Positions 18,265 to 26,693 of a stretch of 40,384 bases of DNA are shown piece after piece; position 1 is the stretch's first letter, and the number at the start of each line of letters is the position of its first letter. A program made the translations under genes and the position numbers. Source of the DNA: Lachnospiraceae bacterium. GTDB lineage: Bacteria > Bacillota > Clostridia > Lachnospirales > Lachnospiraceae. The notes beneath the pieces are model-generated. The model searched no databases, was not told the origin of the DNA, and was given only the letters and a program-made list of their open reading frames with translations. The DNA is taken from NCBI GenBank assembly GCA_900770535.1, contig CAAHDV010000031.1, positions 1 through 40,384 of the forward strand, in the 5' to 3' direction.

Positions 18265-19596
18265 TTATCCGACCGTGATTTTTTCCAATGGGTATTTGCC
18301 AAACCGGATCCGGTGTCCGGACAGTGCGGCATAGATTAAAGTCAGGCCGCCGACTCTTCCCAGATACATCAGAATGATCAGGATGATCCGGGAGGCAGTC
18401 CCAAGACCGGGTGTAATGCCGAAGCTCAGTCCGACAGTTCCGACTGCTGAGGCCGTTTCAAACAGACAGGCCATCATGGGAAGCTGCTCCAGACGGCTGA
18501 TGAGAAGCGCGCCGGTCAGGCAGAGGCTGAGATACATCATCAGGATGGCAGCGGCATCCGCTACAGTTTCCTGGGCAATCCGGCGCCGGAAGAGCTCCGG
18601 GTTTTCATTCCGCTGAAAGACGGATATGGCAGCAGCCACAAGGACTGCCATGGTGGTGGTTTTTATGCCTCCGGCGGTGGAGCCTGGGCTTCCGCCGATG
18701 AGCATCAGAATGATGGTCAGCATCTGGCCGGATTCACTGAGTTTGCTGAAATCTGCCGTGTTAAAACCGGCGGTTCGCGGAGTAACGGACTGAAACAGGG
18801 ATAACAGGATCCTGGTTCCAAGGCTTCCCTGCCGGAATTCCCCAAAATAGAAATAGATGGCAGGAAACAGGATCAGGATGGCGGTGGTGGTTAAGATGAC
18901 CTTGCTCTGCATGCGGTACCGGCTGAAGTGCAGCTGGTTGCTGCGGATATCTTCCCAGGTCAGGAATCCGATGCCTCCGGTGATGATGAGGACCATGATT
19001 ATCAGGTTAATCAGGGGATTCGCGGCATAGCTGGTGAGGGAAGAAAAGGGAACACGGATGCCCATCAGGTCAATTCCGGCGTTGCAGAAGGCGGAAATGG
19101 AATGAAATAGCGCCATCCAGAGTCCGCGGACAGGACCAAAATCTTTACAGAACACAGGAGCCAGTAAAACGGCACCAGAGAGTTCTATCAGAATGGTTGA
19201 CCGGATGATGAAACCGGTCAGGCGCACAATGCCGCTCATCTTCGGCGCGGCCACAGCCTCCTGCATGGTACTGCGCTGCATCAGGCCAATCTTGCGCCCG
19301 GAAACGATGGTAACTGCGGCAGCGACGGTCACAACACCCATGCCGCCAATCTGGATCAGCATCAGAATCACAGCCTGGCCAAAGGCCGACCAGTAGGTGC
19401 CGGTATCCACCACGATCAGTCCGGTCACGCAGACCGAGGTAGTGGAGGTAAACAGGGCATTTAAAAACGGGGTTGTCTGCCCGCTTTTTGATGCGATGGG
19501 AAGCATTAAAAGCAGCGCGCCCGCAAGAATCACACCGGCAAATCCCAGAACAATGATCTGAAACGAATTCAATGGCTTTTTCGTAAATGATTTCAT
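18265..19596 (-). CDS. ktrB: Ktr/Trk potassium transporter membrane subunit
   Basis: K+-translocating subunit, 443 residues, TrkH/KtrB family, with four pore-loop repeats: TSTTSVCVTGLIVVDTG, SISAFCNAGIDL, QSVTPRTAGFNTADF and ETASAVGTVGLSFGI, whose glycines form the selectivity filter. About eight transmembrane and four re-entrant segments are visible. Ktr systems take up K+ in a Na+-dependent manner. It is the first gene of the minus-strand unit ktrB-ktrA-small protein-kdpD-kdpE. The promoter is near 19652-19680 and direct repeats that fit an OmpR/PhoB-type regulator lie just upstream. Confidence 0.94.
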   Translation of the reverse strand: MKSFTKKPLNSFQIIVLGFAGVILAGALLLMLPIASKSGQTTPFLNALFTSTTSVCVTGLIVVDTGTYWSAFGQAVILMLIQIGGMGVVTVAAAVTIVSGRKIGLMQRSTMQEAVAAPKMSGIVRLTGFIIRSTILIELSGAVLLAPVFCKDFGPVRGLWMALFHSISAFCNAGIDLMGIRVPFSSLTSYAANPLINLIIMVLIITGGIGFLTWEDIRSNQLHFSRYRMQSKVILTTTAILILFPAIYFYFGEFRQGSLGTRILLSLFQSVTPRTAGFNTADFSKLSESGQMLTIILMLIGGSPGSTAGGIKTTTMAVLVAAAISVFQRNENPELFRRRIAQETVADAAAILMMYLSLCLTGALLISRLEQLPMMACLFETASAVGTVGLSFGITPGLGTASRIILIILMYLGRVGGLTLIYAALSGHRIRFGKYPLEKITVG

Positions 19597-19651
19597 AAAG
19601 ATAACTCCAATTTTTACAAACGGTTAAGTTGCGGTTCCTTTTTGTAGTTTT

Positions 19652-19714
19652 ATTATAAAGAAAATCAGTTAAAGAGGGTACAAAGGTATGTTGCCCGGTA
19701 TTAAGACGGTATAA
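19652..19714 (-). promoter_or_regulatory. ktrB promoter with three direct GGTAT repeats
   Basis: On the minus strand a TATAAT box occupies 19657-19652 with a poor -35 (TACCCT, 19680-19675). Immediately upstream, in plus-strand view, are AGGTAT (19684), CGGTATTA (19696) and CGGTATAA (19707), starts 12 and 11 bases apart. One-turn spacing next to a weak -35 is the usual layout of PhoB/OmpR-type activation. Confidence 0.55.
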
Positions 19715-19744
19715 AGATGCTGGTTTATGTTTTCGGCATTGCGA

Positions 19745-19831
19745 AATAGTAAAAATAAATAGTAAAGAATAGTAAAAATATGCTATAATAGTAAATAACA
19801 ATAGTAAATTTAAATAGTAAATAATAGTAAA
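19745..19831 (+). repeat. Seven AATAGTAAA repeats around a promoter
   Basis: Exact copies of AATAGTAAA begin at 19745, 19758, 19768, 19787, 19800, 19813 and 19823 (spacings 13, 10, 19, 13, 13, 10). An extended -10 box TGCTATAAT (19781-19789) sits inside the array and overlaps the fourth copy, so three copies lie upstream and four around or after the start of transcription. It precedes the AAA ATPase gene. Confidence 0.85.
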
Positions 19832-19847
19832 TGAATGGAGAAACATC

Positions 19848-20882
19848 ATGCAGAATCCATATACCTTAACCTTCGGGAAGGAACCCATCGAATATATTAA
19901 ACGAATCGCGGAAGAACGGCAGATTTTAGAGGATTTTCTGGCACCCAATCCTCCTCAGCAGGTGTATATGATTTCCGGAGTCCGGGGATGCGGAAAAACC
20001 GTGTTTATGACAGATGTTTCCCAGGTGATAGGAAAAGACAAGGACTGGATTGTTGTAGATTTAAGTCCGTACAAGTCTGATCTGATGCAGGAGGCCGCAG
20101 CTTATCTGAGCAGCATTCAGGGCCTGGCGCAGATATTTCAGAAGGCAAAACTCAATTTCTCTTTATTTGGATTTGGTCTGGAGGTATCCGATACGGCACC
20201 GATTGCGGATATTCAGGTTGCTTTGGAACGGATGATTGAGAATCTTGCGCAGTATCACAAAAAAATCTTATTTACCATTGATGAGGTGACTGCTTCTCCT
20301 CAGATCAAGTCATTTACATTTGCCGTTCAGCAGATGCTGCGTAAAAACGCCCCGGTATTTTTGCTGATGGCGGGTTTGTATCAGAACATTTCGGATCTTC
20401 AAAATGAGAAGAATCTGACATTTCTGTACCGTGCGCCCAAAATCATACTCTCTCCGCTGAATATCGGTGCCATGGCGGATAATTACAGACAGAATATAAA
20501 GCTTACAGCAGATGATGCCAGAGAGATGGCAAAGCTCACAAAGGGGTATCCTTTTGCGTTTCAGGTTGTGGGTTATTTCTTGTGGAAGGATCCGGGAAAT
20601 TTTACAAAAGTAATCAGTCAGTCCAGGCAATACCTGGAAGAACAATCCTATGAAAAAATCTGGTCAGAATTATCAGCAAAAGACCGTGAGCTTGCAGGTG
20701 CTATTGCCCAATGTCCAGGCGGAAGCATTCGTGAAATCAAAGAAATGCTTCATATAGAACAAAACGAATTAAATCCATACCGGAAAAGACTGATCCGGAA
20801 AGGGATTGCAGATGGTTCCATGCGTGGTTATCTTACGTTTTCACTGCCTTTTTTTACGGACTTTGTATTAGACAATATTTGA
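19848..20882 (+). CDS. AAA ATPase with C-terminal winged-helix-like region
   Basis: ATPase of 344 residues resembling the archaeal-type/Orc-like AAA group. Walker A is GVRGCGKT (44-51), Walker B ILFTIDE with D145 and E146, and the sensor region is VFLLMAGLYQNI. The lid domain (about 225-290, KGYPFAFQVVGYFLW) is followed by a C-terminal helix-turn-helix-like stretch (SIREIKEMLHIEQNELNPYR, KRLIRKGIADG) that would bind DNA. GGAG lies before the ATG at 19848. The gene is more AT-rich than its neighbours, which may mean acquisition. Its promoter is embedded in seven AATAGTAAA repeats. Function unknown; DUF3810 follows 24 bases downstream. Confidence 0.8.
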   Translation: MQNPYTLTFGKEPIEYIKRIAEERQILEDFLAPNPPQQVYMISGVRGCGKTVFMTDVSQVIGKDKDWIVVDLSPYKSDLMQEAAAYLSSIQGLAQIFQKAKLNFSLFGFGLEVSDTAPIADIQVALERMIENLAQYHKKILFTIDEVTASPQIKSFTFAVQQMLRKNAPVFLLMAGLYQNISDLQNEKNLTFLYRAPKIILSPLNIGAMADNYRQNIKLTADDAREMAKLTKGYPFAFQVVGYFLWKDPGNFTKVISQSRQYLEEQSYEKIWSELSAKDRELAGAIAQCPGGSIREIKEMLHIEQNELNPYRKRLIRKGIADGSMRGYLTFSLPFFTDFVLDNI

Positions 20883-20906
20883 GACACACCATTTTAGGAG
20901 CAATTC

Positions 20907-21980
20907 ATGAAGAAAAATAAGAAACTTGGTAGTCAGTATCTTGCAGCAGCAGGGATTTTCCTGCTGGTTTTAACAGCCGTACTTCAGATGTGCGCCCGGA
21001 CGGTTCCTGGTTTTGGCACCTGGTATGCTCATCATATTTATCCATGGATTGTGGGCAGCGTAGGAAGAGTGACGGGTCTGTTCCCATTTTCTGTAGTTGA
21101 GCTGGGGCTTTACGGGCTGATCTTGCTGCTGGCGCTGGATGTGTGGCATTTGCTGCGGAAAAAGTGGTGCGGTATATTCAGCCGGTGGCTTTTTATCACC
21201 GGCGCGCTGCTGTTTCTGTACACTGCCAACTGTGGCATCAATTACTATGCTTCCTCCTTTTCTTCCTATGCCGGTCTGGAAGACGGCACTTACACGGTAG
21301 AAGAACTGGATGCCCTGTGCAGTGATCTGGTGGAACTGGTCAATGAATCCGCAAAGACCGGGCGGCAGGTTTACCGGGAGAACCGCAGCGTGTGGCGGGC
21401 AGAAGCCGTGAAGGCCATGCAGGCGGCGGGAGAAGCATTTTCCTGCCTGTCCGGATTTTATCCGAAGCCGAAGGAGGTTCTGGTTTCCCAGATTCTTTCC
21501 GTGCAGCAGCTTTGCGGCATCTACTCGCCATTTACGATTGAGGCAAATTTTAATGGAGACATGCCGGACTACAATGTGCCGCATACCCTCTGTCATGAGC
21601 TTTCCCATTTAAAGGGCTTTATGCGGGAGGATGAGGCAAACTTTATTGGCTATCTGGCCTGCATTTCATCGGAAAAGGAAGCATTTCGCTACAGTGGTTA
21701 TCTGACCGGCTGGGTTTATGCGGGAAATGCCCTGGCGCGGGTGGACATGAGTCGTTACATAGAACTGACGAACCAGCTTTACGGGGAGGCAAGACAGGAT
21801 CTGGATGAAAATTCAGATTTCTGGAACCGGTATGAGAGTAAGGTGTCTGAGGCGGCAACGCAGATGAATGACACGTATTTAAAGATGAATTCCCAGACCG
21901 AGGGAGTGAAAAGCTACGGACGAATGGTGGATCTGATGCTGTCCTACCGGAGAATGCAGCAGCAGGAGCCAGAGCGGTGA
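20907..21980 (+). CDS. DUF3810-type membrane zinc-peptidase-like protein
   Basis: Membrane protein of 357 residues with three N-terminal hydrophobic segments (about 12-28, 50-80, 92-108) and an extracellular-looking domain carrying HELSH within TLCHELSHLKGFMREDEANF, an HExxH zinc motif with a downstream glutamate. This is the pattern of DUF3810 proteins, thought to be membrane metallopeptidases of unknown substrate. A short gap after the AAA ATPase and the AGGAG site suggest co-transcription. The C-terminus (about 270-357) is helical and charged. Confidence 0.82.
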   Translation: MKKNKKLGSQYLAAAGIFLLVLTAVLQMCARTVPGFGTWYAHHIYPWIVGSVGRVTGLFPFSVVELGLYGLILLLALDVWHLLRKKWCGIFSRWLFITGALLFLYTANCGINYYASSFSSYAGLEDGTYTVEELDALCSDLVELVNESAKTGRQVYRENRSVWRAEAVKAMQAAGEAFSCLSGFYPKPKEVLVSQILSVQQLCGIYSPFTIEANFNGDMPDYNVPHTLCHELSHLKGFMREDEANFIGYLACISSEKEAFRYSGYLTGWVYAGNALARVDMSRYIELTNQLYGEARQDLDENSDFWNRYESKVSEAATQMNDTYLKMNSQTEGVKSYGRMVDLMLSYRRMQQQEPER

Positions 21981-22150
21981 ACTTAAAAACCGCCGGGATT
22001 TTCTTAACGAAAACTTTATAAAAATGGGCCAAACCAGTGGAAAATATGAGAAAAATCGGCTATAATAAATTTCAGAATTAACGATCGGAAACTTTGAAAT
22101 GTCGCAATTTTTGTCGAATTTCCGACTCTATATCTTTGGGAGGGCTATGA
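21981..22150 (+). promoter_or_regulatory. Promoter region of the branching enzyme gene
   Basis: AT-rich stretch with GGCTATAAT (extended -10, TATAAT near 22063-22068) about 80 bases before the start codon. No clear -35 or operator was found. GGGAGGG (22138-22144) is the ribosome site. Confidence 0.5.
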
Positions 22151-24664
22151 ATGGATCAGGTATTATATGAGTTAATGGACTGGGCTGGAATTGAAGAGAT
22201 CGTGTATTCCGAGGCAGCAAATCCAGAGCGTCTGCTGGGAGCACATGAGGTAGAAGAGGGACTGCTGATCCAGGTATTTATGCCGCACGCGGTAGCCGTG
22301 GCAGCGAAGGTTGGAAATAAGAGCTATCCCATGGAACTGCAGGATGAGGCCGGATATTACGCGGTGCTTCTGCATGGAAAGAAGATGACCAAGTATCTTC
22401 TGGAGATTACTTACGATAACGGGACGACAGAGGAAGTGCAGGATCCTTACGCATTTCCGTCCCAGTTTACGGACGCGGAGCTGAAAAAGTTTGACGCAGG
22501 CATTTATTACGATGTATACCGCAAGATGGGCGCGCATCCCGTGACGGTTGACGGTGTAAAAGGCGTTTATTTTGCCGTGTGGGCACCGTGCGCCATGCGC
22601 GTCAGCGTAGTCGGTGACTTTAATATGTGGGATGGCAGACGCAACCAGATGAAGCGCCTGGGCGATTCCGGCGTCTTTGAACTGTTTATGCCGGGGCTTG
22701 AGGCCGGAGCGCTTTACAAGTATGAAATCAAGAATCATCATGGTGAGCCGATGTTAAAAGCTGACCCCTACGGAAATTACTCCGAACTGCGTCCGGACAA
22801 CGCTTCCATTGTCTGGGATCTGGAACAGTTTTCCTGGAACGATGAAATCTGGATGAAGAACCGGGAATTGGAGGCGGCAAAGGATAAGCCGCTTTCTATT
22901 TATGAACTGCATCTGGGATCCTGGAAGCGTCACGAATTAAAGATGGATGCGGACGGGGAGCCGGTGATCGGCTCTGAGTTTTATAATTACCGGGAGATCG
23001 CACCGAAGCTGGCAGAGTATGTGAAAAAGATGGGTTACACCCATGTGGAACTCATGCCGGTGATGGAGCATCCGTTAGATGAGTCCTGGGGCTATCAGGT
23101 GACCGGTTACTATGCGCCGACCAGCCGCTATGGCACTCCGGATGATTTTATGTACTTCATGAACTATATGCATGAGCAGGGCATTGGCGTGATCCTGGAC
23201 TGGGTACCGGCTCATTTCCCGCGGGATGCCCATGGTCTGGCCTGCTTTGACGGAACCTGTGTTTACGAGCATCAGGACCCGCGCCAGGGCGCGCATCCGC
23301 ACTGGGGCACCCTGATTTACAACTATGGACGGCCGCAGGTTACAAACTTCCTGATCGCCAACGCGCTGTTCTGGGCAAAACAGTATCACGCGGACGGCAT
23401 CCGCATGGATGCAGTGGCTTCCATGCTGTATCTGGATTACGGTAAGAATGACGGTGAGTGGGTAGCCAATATTTACGGCGGCCACGAGAATCTGGAGGCT
23501 GTGGAGTTCTTAAAGCATCTGAATAGCGTGTTTAAGAAGGAAATCAAAGGCGGTCTGCTGATTGCAGAGGAATCTACCGCATGGCCGCAGATCACCGGTT
23601 CCGTGAAGGAGAACGGCCTTGGTTTTGACTACAAGTGGAATATGGGCTGGATGAACGACTTTACCGGCTACATGCAGTGTGACCCGTACTTCCGCAACCA
23701 GCATTATGGCGAGCTGACCTTCAGCATGCTTTATGCTTACAGTGAAGATTTTGTGCTGGTATTCTCCCATGATGAGGTGGTACACGGAAAATCCTCCATG
23801 CTCTTAAAGATGCCGGGGGAGACCTATGAGGAGAAATCGGCAAATCTGCGCACCGCGTATGGTTTTATGTACGGCCATCCGGGCAAGAAACTGCTGTTCA
23901 TGGGCCAGGAGTTCGCGCAGATCTCTGAGTGGAATGAGAACGAGGAACTTCCGTGGAACATTCTGGAATATCCGCTCCATAAAAACATGCAGGATTATGT
24001 GAAGGCTTTAAATGAGCTGTACCGCAGTCATCCTGCCATGTATCAGAAAGATTTTGAGCAGGAGGGCTTTGAGTGGATCAACTGCACCTCCGCTGCAGAT
24101 AATATGGTTGTCTTTATGAGAAAGACAGACAAGCCGGAGGAAACATTACTTTTTGTCTGCAACTTTGCGCCGGTATTGCATGAGAAATACCAGATCGGAC
24201 TTCCGTTTGCGGGCAGATATAAGGAGATTTTCAACAGTGACGCGAAGCAGTTTGGCGGAAGCGGCAAGGGCAATCCCCGCGTGAGAGCCGCAAAGAAGGA
24301 AGAATACGATGGCCGCGAATACTCCATGCAGATCACGGTTCCGCCAATGGCTATGATCGTGTTCTCCTGTGAACCGGCTGCACCGAAGAAACCGGCGGCG
24401 AAGAAGACTGCAGCAAAGAAAACTACGGCTGGAACTGCAAAAAAAGAAGCTGATAAGAAAAAAGCTGCTGCGAAGAAGACAGTAGCGGCAAAGAACGAAA
24501 CCGTACCGAAAACAGCCGGCGCGGCCAGAAAAGCGGCAGAGGAAACTGTGAAAGCAGCAAAAGAAACTGCGGCAGCAGCTGTGAAGGATGTCGTAAAGAA
24601 AGCAAAAGATACAGCATCAGAAGTAAAGAAAGCCGCAGAAAAAGCAGCGGAGAAAAAAGCATAG
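22151..24664 (+). CDS. glgB: 1,4-alpha-glucan branching enzyme with basic C-terminal tail
   Basis: Transfers alpha-1,4 chains to alpha-1,6 positions in glycogen. It has 837 residues: an N-terminal module (about 1-115), CBM48 (about 125-225, VYFAVWAPCAMRVSVVGDFNMW), GH13 catalytic barrel, C-terminal beta domain (to about 740). Catalytic residues are D420 (nucleophile, DGIRMDA), E473 (acid/base, LIAEES) and D541 (SHDEVVHGK), with the spacing of E. coli GlgB (D405, E458, D526). Residues 742-837 are an unusual lysine/alanine-rich tail with KKPAAKK and KKTAAKK repeats like histone H1, absent from ordinary GlgB. The ATG follows GGGAGGG by 6 bases. No other glg gene is near. Confidence 0.96.
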   Translation: MDQVLYELMDWAGIEEIVYSEAANPERLLGAHEVEEGLLIQVFMPHAVAVAAKVGNKSYPMELQDEAGYYAVLLHGKKMTKYLLEITYDNGTTEEVQDPYAFPSQFTDAELKKFDAGIYYDVYRKMGAHPVTVDGVKGVYFAVWAPCAMRVSVVGDFNMWDGRRNQMKRLGDSGVFELFMPGLEAGALYKYEIKNHHGEPMLKADPYGNYSELRPDNASIVWDLEQFSWNDEIWMKNRELEAAKDKPLSIYELHLGSWKRHELKMDADGEPVIGSEFYNYREIAPKLAEYVKKMGYTHVELMPVMEHPLDESWGYQVTGYYAPTSRYGTPDDFMYFMNYMHEQGIGVILDWVPAHFPRDAHGLACFDGTCVYEHQDPRQGAHPHWGTLIYNYGRPQVTNFLIANALFWAKQYHADGIRMDAVASMLYLDYGKNDGEWVANIYGGHENLEAVEFLKHLNSVFKKEIKGGLLIAEESTAWPQITGSVKENGLGFDYKWNMGWMNDFTGYMQCDPYFRNQHYGELTFSMLYAYSEDFVLVFSHDEVVHGKSSMLLKMPGETYEEKSANLRTAYGFMYGHPGKKLLFMGQEFAQISEWNENEELPWNILEYPLHKNMQDYVKALNELYRSHPAMYQKDFEQEGFEWINCTSAADNMVVFMRKTDKPEETLLFVCNFAPVLHEKYQIGLPFAGRYKEIFNSDAKQFGGSGKGNPRVRAAKKEEYDGREYSMQITVPPMAMIVFSCEPAAPKKPAAKKTAAKKTTAGTAKKEADKKKAAAKKTVAAKNETVPKTAGAARKAAEETVKAAKETAAAAVKDVVKKAKDTASEVKKAAEKAAEKKA

Positions 24665-24675
24665 AAAGAATTCAG

Positions 24676-24706
24676 AAAACTGCCAGGAGAAATCCCGGCA
24701 GTTTTT
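24676..24706 (+). terminator. Intrinsic terminator of glgB
   Basis: AAAACTGCC pairs with GGCAGTTTTT around a short loop, ending in a T5 run, 12 bases after the stop codon. Confidence 0.9.
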
Positions 24707-24710
24707 CCGT

Positions 24711-24739
24711 TTGAACTTTGCGCAGGCCCGTGCTATGAT
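24711..24739 (+). promoter_or_regulatory. Promoter of the ribokinase gene
   Basis: TTGAAC (24711-24716), 17-base spacer, TATGAT (24734-24739) with an upstream TG. GGAGGAGG follows shortly before the ATG at 24775. Confidence 0.65.
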
Positions 24740-24774
24740 GGACGCAGTGCTATTTAGGAGGAGGAAGAAACATC

Positions 24775-25674
24775 ATGAAGAAGATTGTGGTGGTAGGCAG
24801 TATCAACATGGATTATGTGACCCATGTGCAGCAGCAGCCGGGGGTTGGTGAAACTGTTTCCGGACAGGGACTGGATTTAAAGCCAGGCGGGAAGGGGGCC
24901 AACCAGGCATACGCGGCAGCATATCTGGGGGCAGATGTTACGATGCTTGGCGCGATTGGCAATGACGCGGCAGGCCGTATGAGCCTGGAAAGCTTACAGC
25001 ATGCGGGGGTTCACACGGAATACATTCAGACAGTGGAGGGTGTCAGCACCGGAACCGCTCTGATCGCGGTGAATGCAGAGGGGGATAACAGCATCATCGT
25101 CATTCCGGGAGCAAACGACAAAGTAGACCGCAGTTATGTGGATTCCGTTATGGAGATGATCCTGGCAAGCGACATCGTGATTCTTCAGCTGGAGATTCCG
25201 TTTGATACCGTATGCTATGTGGCAGAAAAGGCCAAACAGGCAGGCAAGACCGTGATTCTGGATCCGGCACCGGCAAGGGAACTTCCGGAAGAGCTGATCC
25301 GTGGTCTCACCATCGTAAAGCCGAACCAGACCGAGATCATGAAGGTGCTGGGCCGGGCAGAGGAAACCTGTCAGCCGGAGCGGGAACTGAATACTTTAAA
25401 GGCAATGGGCGTGGCACATCCGATCATTACCCTTGGTTCTAAGGGATGCTGTACTCTGGATGCAGATGGAAAGATGGAGAATGTGCCGGCAGTGAAAGCA
25501 TCCGCAGTAGATACCACCGGAGCAGGCGACTGCTTTACTGGAGCTATGGCATGCAGCCTTGCGGAGGGCAATCCGCTGGAAAAGGCACTGGAATTTGCGG
25601 CAAAGGCAAGTGCAATTGCAGTAACCAGAGCCGGTGCACAGCCTTCATTTCCGTCAAGAAAAGAAATTTTGTAA
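24775..25674 (+). CDS. rbsK: Ribokinase (PfkB family)
   Basis: Phosphorylates D-ribose to ribose 5-phosphate, 299 residues. PfkB signature 1 is GGKGANQAYAAAYLGADV near residues 38-55, signature 2 is DTTGAGDCFTGAMA with the catalytic aspartate, and the ATP site is near the C-terminus (KASAIAVTRAGAQPS, which also carries the K+-site residues of this family). It sits upstream of nucleoside hydrolase and uridine phosphorylase genes, which release ribose or ribose 1-phosphate, so it fits nucleoside salvage. A strong hairpin terminator separates it from them. Confidence 0.92.
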   Translation: MKKIVVVGSINMDYVTHVQQQPGVGETVSGQGLDLKPGGKGANQAYAAAYLGADVTMLGAIGNDAAGRMSLESLQHAGVHTEYIQTVEGVSTGTALIAVNAEGDNSIIVIPGANDKVDRSYVDSVMEMILASDIVILQLEIPFDTVCYVAEKAKQAGKTVILDPAPARELPEELIRGLTIVKPNQTEIMKVLGRAEETCQPERELNTLKAMGVAHPIITLGSKGCCTLDADGKMENVPAVKASAVDTTGAGDCFTGAMACSLAEGNPLEKALEFAAKASAIAVTRAGAQPSFPSRKEIL

Positions 25675-25740
25675 GCCTAACATAAATTTTTTTAGATAAA
25701 TTTAAGAAAAAACGGAAAATCCGTCAAAAATCACAAAAAA

Positions 25741-25780
25741 ACGTGGCTATCATGTTAACAAACATGATAGCCATGTTTTA
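25741..25780 (+). terminator. Intrinsic terminator after rbsK
   Basis: GGCTATCATGTT-aaca-AACATGATAGCC is a perfect 12-bp stem with a four-base loop, extended by TG/CA and a G-U, and followed by TTTTAATA. Confidence 0.85.
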
Positions 25781-25817
25781 ATATAAGCACACAAGATAAA
25801 AAGGAGCGGATTTATAA

Positions 25818-26630
25818 ATGAAAAACATTATAATCGATGCAGACACCGGCGCAAATGAATCCTTAGAGGGCGTATTTGAATCCGCTCCGGCTTACATTCA
25901 CGGCGACAACGGCATTGGAAACGTGATCCTGCCGGAGAGCAGCCAGAAACCAATCGCGGAAGCGGCGGAGGATTTTATCATCCGCAAGGCCAACGAACTG
26001 GATGGCGAGCTCATCGTGATCACCACCGGACGCATGACCAACCTGGCAAAGGCTTATCTGAAAGACAAGACCCTGCCGAAAAAACTCAAAAAGGTTGTTT
26101 CCATGGGAGGCTGCATTGATGTTCCGGGCAACATCAATAACTATGCTGAGGCAAATATTCATGGAGACGCAAAAGCAGCAGATATCGTGATGGGAGCGGG
26201 TTTTTGCATGACTCTGGTGGGCCTGGATGTTACCATGAAGACCTTCATCACCGACCGGGATGTGAAAAACCTCTGTGAGTACGCTTCTGAGGAGTGCAGG
26301 CCGATTGCGGAGTATATCCGGGATGTACTGAAATTTTATTTCGAGTTCCACCGCGTATCCATGGGAATGGCCAATGCCTGTGTAGTACACGATCCGCTGG
26401 CCATGCTGATTGCGGAAGACCCGAGCCTGGGCCTTTACAAGATGATCCGTGCCAGGGTGGAATATGAACATGAACCGTTCAAGGGCATGATCAAAAAGGA
26501 TATGGGGTTTGTTCCGAATCTGGACCGGGAAGAGATCACGGCATGCATTGCAGTGGATTCCACTGTGGCAGTAAGACGCCTGTTCTCTGTTTTTCAGGAT
26601 ATGACACCGGGACGGTACAACTGGAATTAG
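25818..26630 (+). CDS. Nucleoside hydrolase (IUNH family) with internal deletion
   Basis: The family cleaves nucleosides to base and ribose. The protein is 270 residues against about 310-320. It starts with MKNIIIDADTG, but the calcium-binding DD of DTDxGxDDA is replaced by NE, and the text jumps from residue 15 or so directly to YIHGDNGIGNV, so some 50 residues are missing in frame. The rest is recognisable: ITTGRMTNLA (usually GPLTNLA), SMGGCI, NIHGDAKAADIV and the catalytic histidine in VVHDPLAM. Loss of two metal-ligand positions predicts an inactive or altered enzyme. The reading frame is intact and the ribosome site AAGGAGCGG is good, so it may still be translated. Uridine phosphorylase follows after 63 bases. 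Confidence 0.82.
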   Translation: MKNIIIDADTGANESLEGVFESAPAYIHGDNGIGNVILPESSQKPIAEAAEDFIIRKANELDGELIVITTGRMTNLAKAYLKDKTLPKKLKKVVSMGGCIDVPGNINNYAEANIHGDAKAADIVMGAGFCMTLVGLDVTMKTFITDRDVKNLCEYASEECRPIAEYIRDVLKFYFEFHRVSMGMANACVVHDPLAMLIAEDPSLGLYKMIRARVEYEHEPFKGMIKKDMGFVPNLDREEITACIAVDSTVAVRRLFSVFQDMTPGRYNWN

Positions 26631-26693
26631 AGAATCAAACGTGGCTGTGACATAGGGCGCAGGCGCGATGACAAATGAAAAGGAGAAACTGGT

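Noticed and set aside
19745..19831. Repeat array as a CRISPR
   Set aside because: Units are 9 bases with 1-10 base gaps, there is no 20-40 base repeat/spacer pattern, and no cas gene is near.
19145..19948. Minus-strand frame of 267 codons across the ktrB start and the repeat array
   Set aside because: Overlaps ktrB in another frame and repeats its text in a shifted reading; the AT-rich front part is the promoter region.
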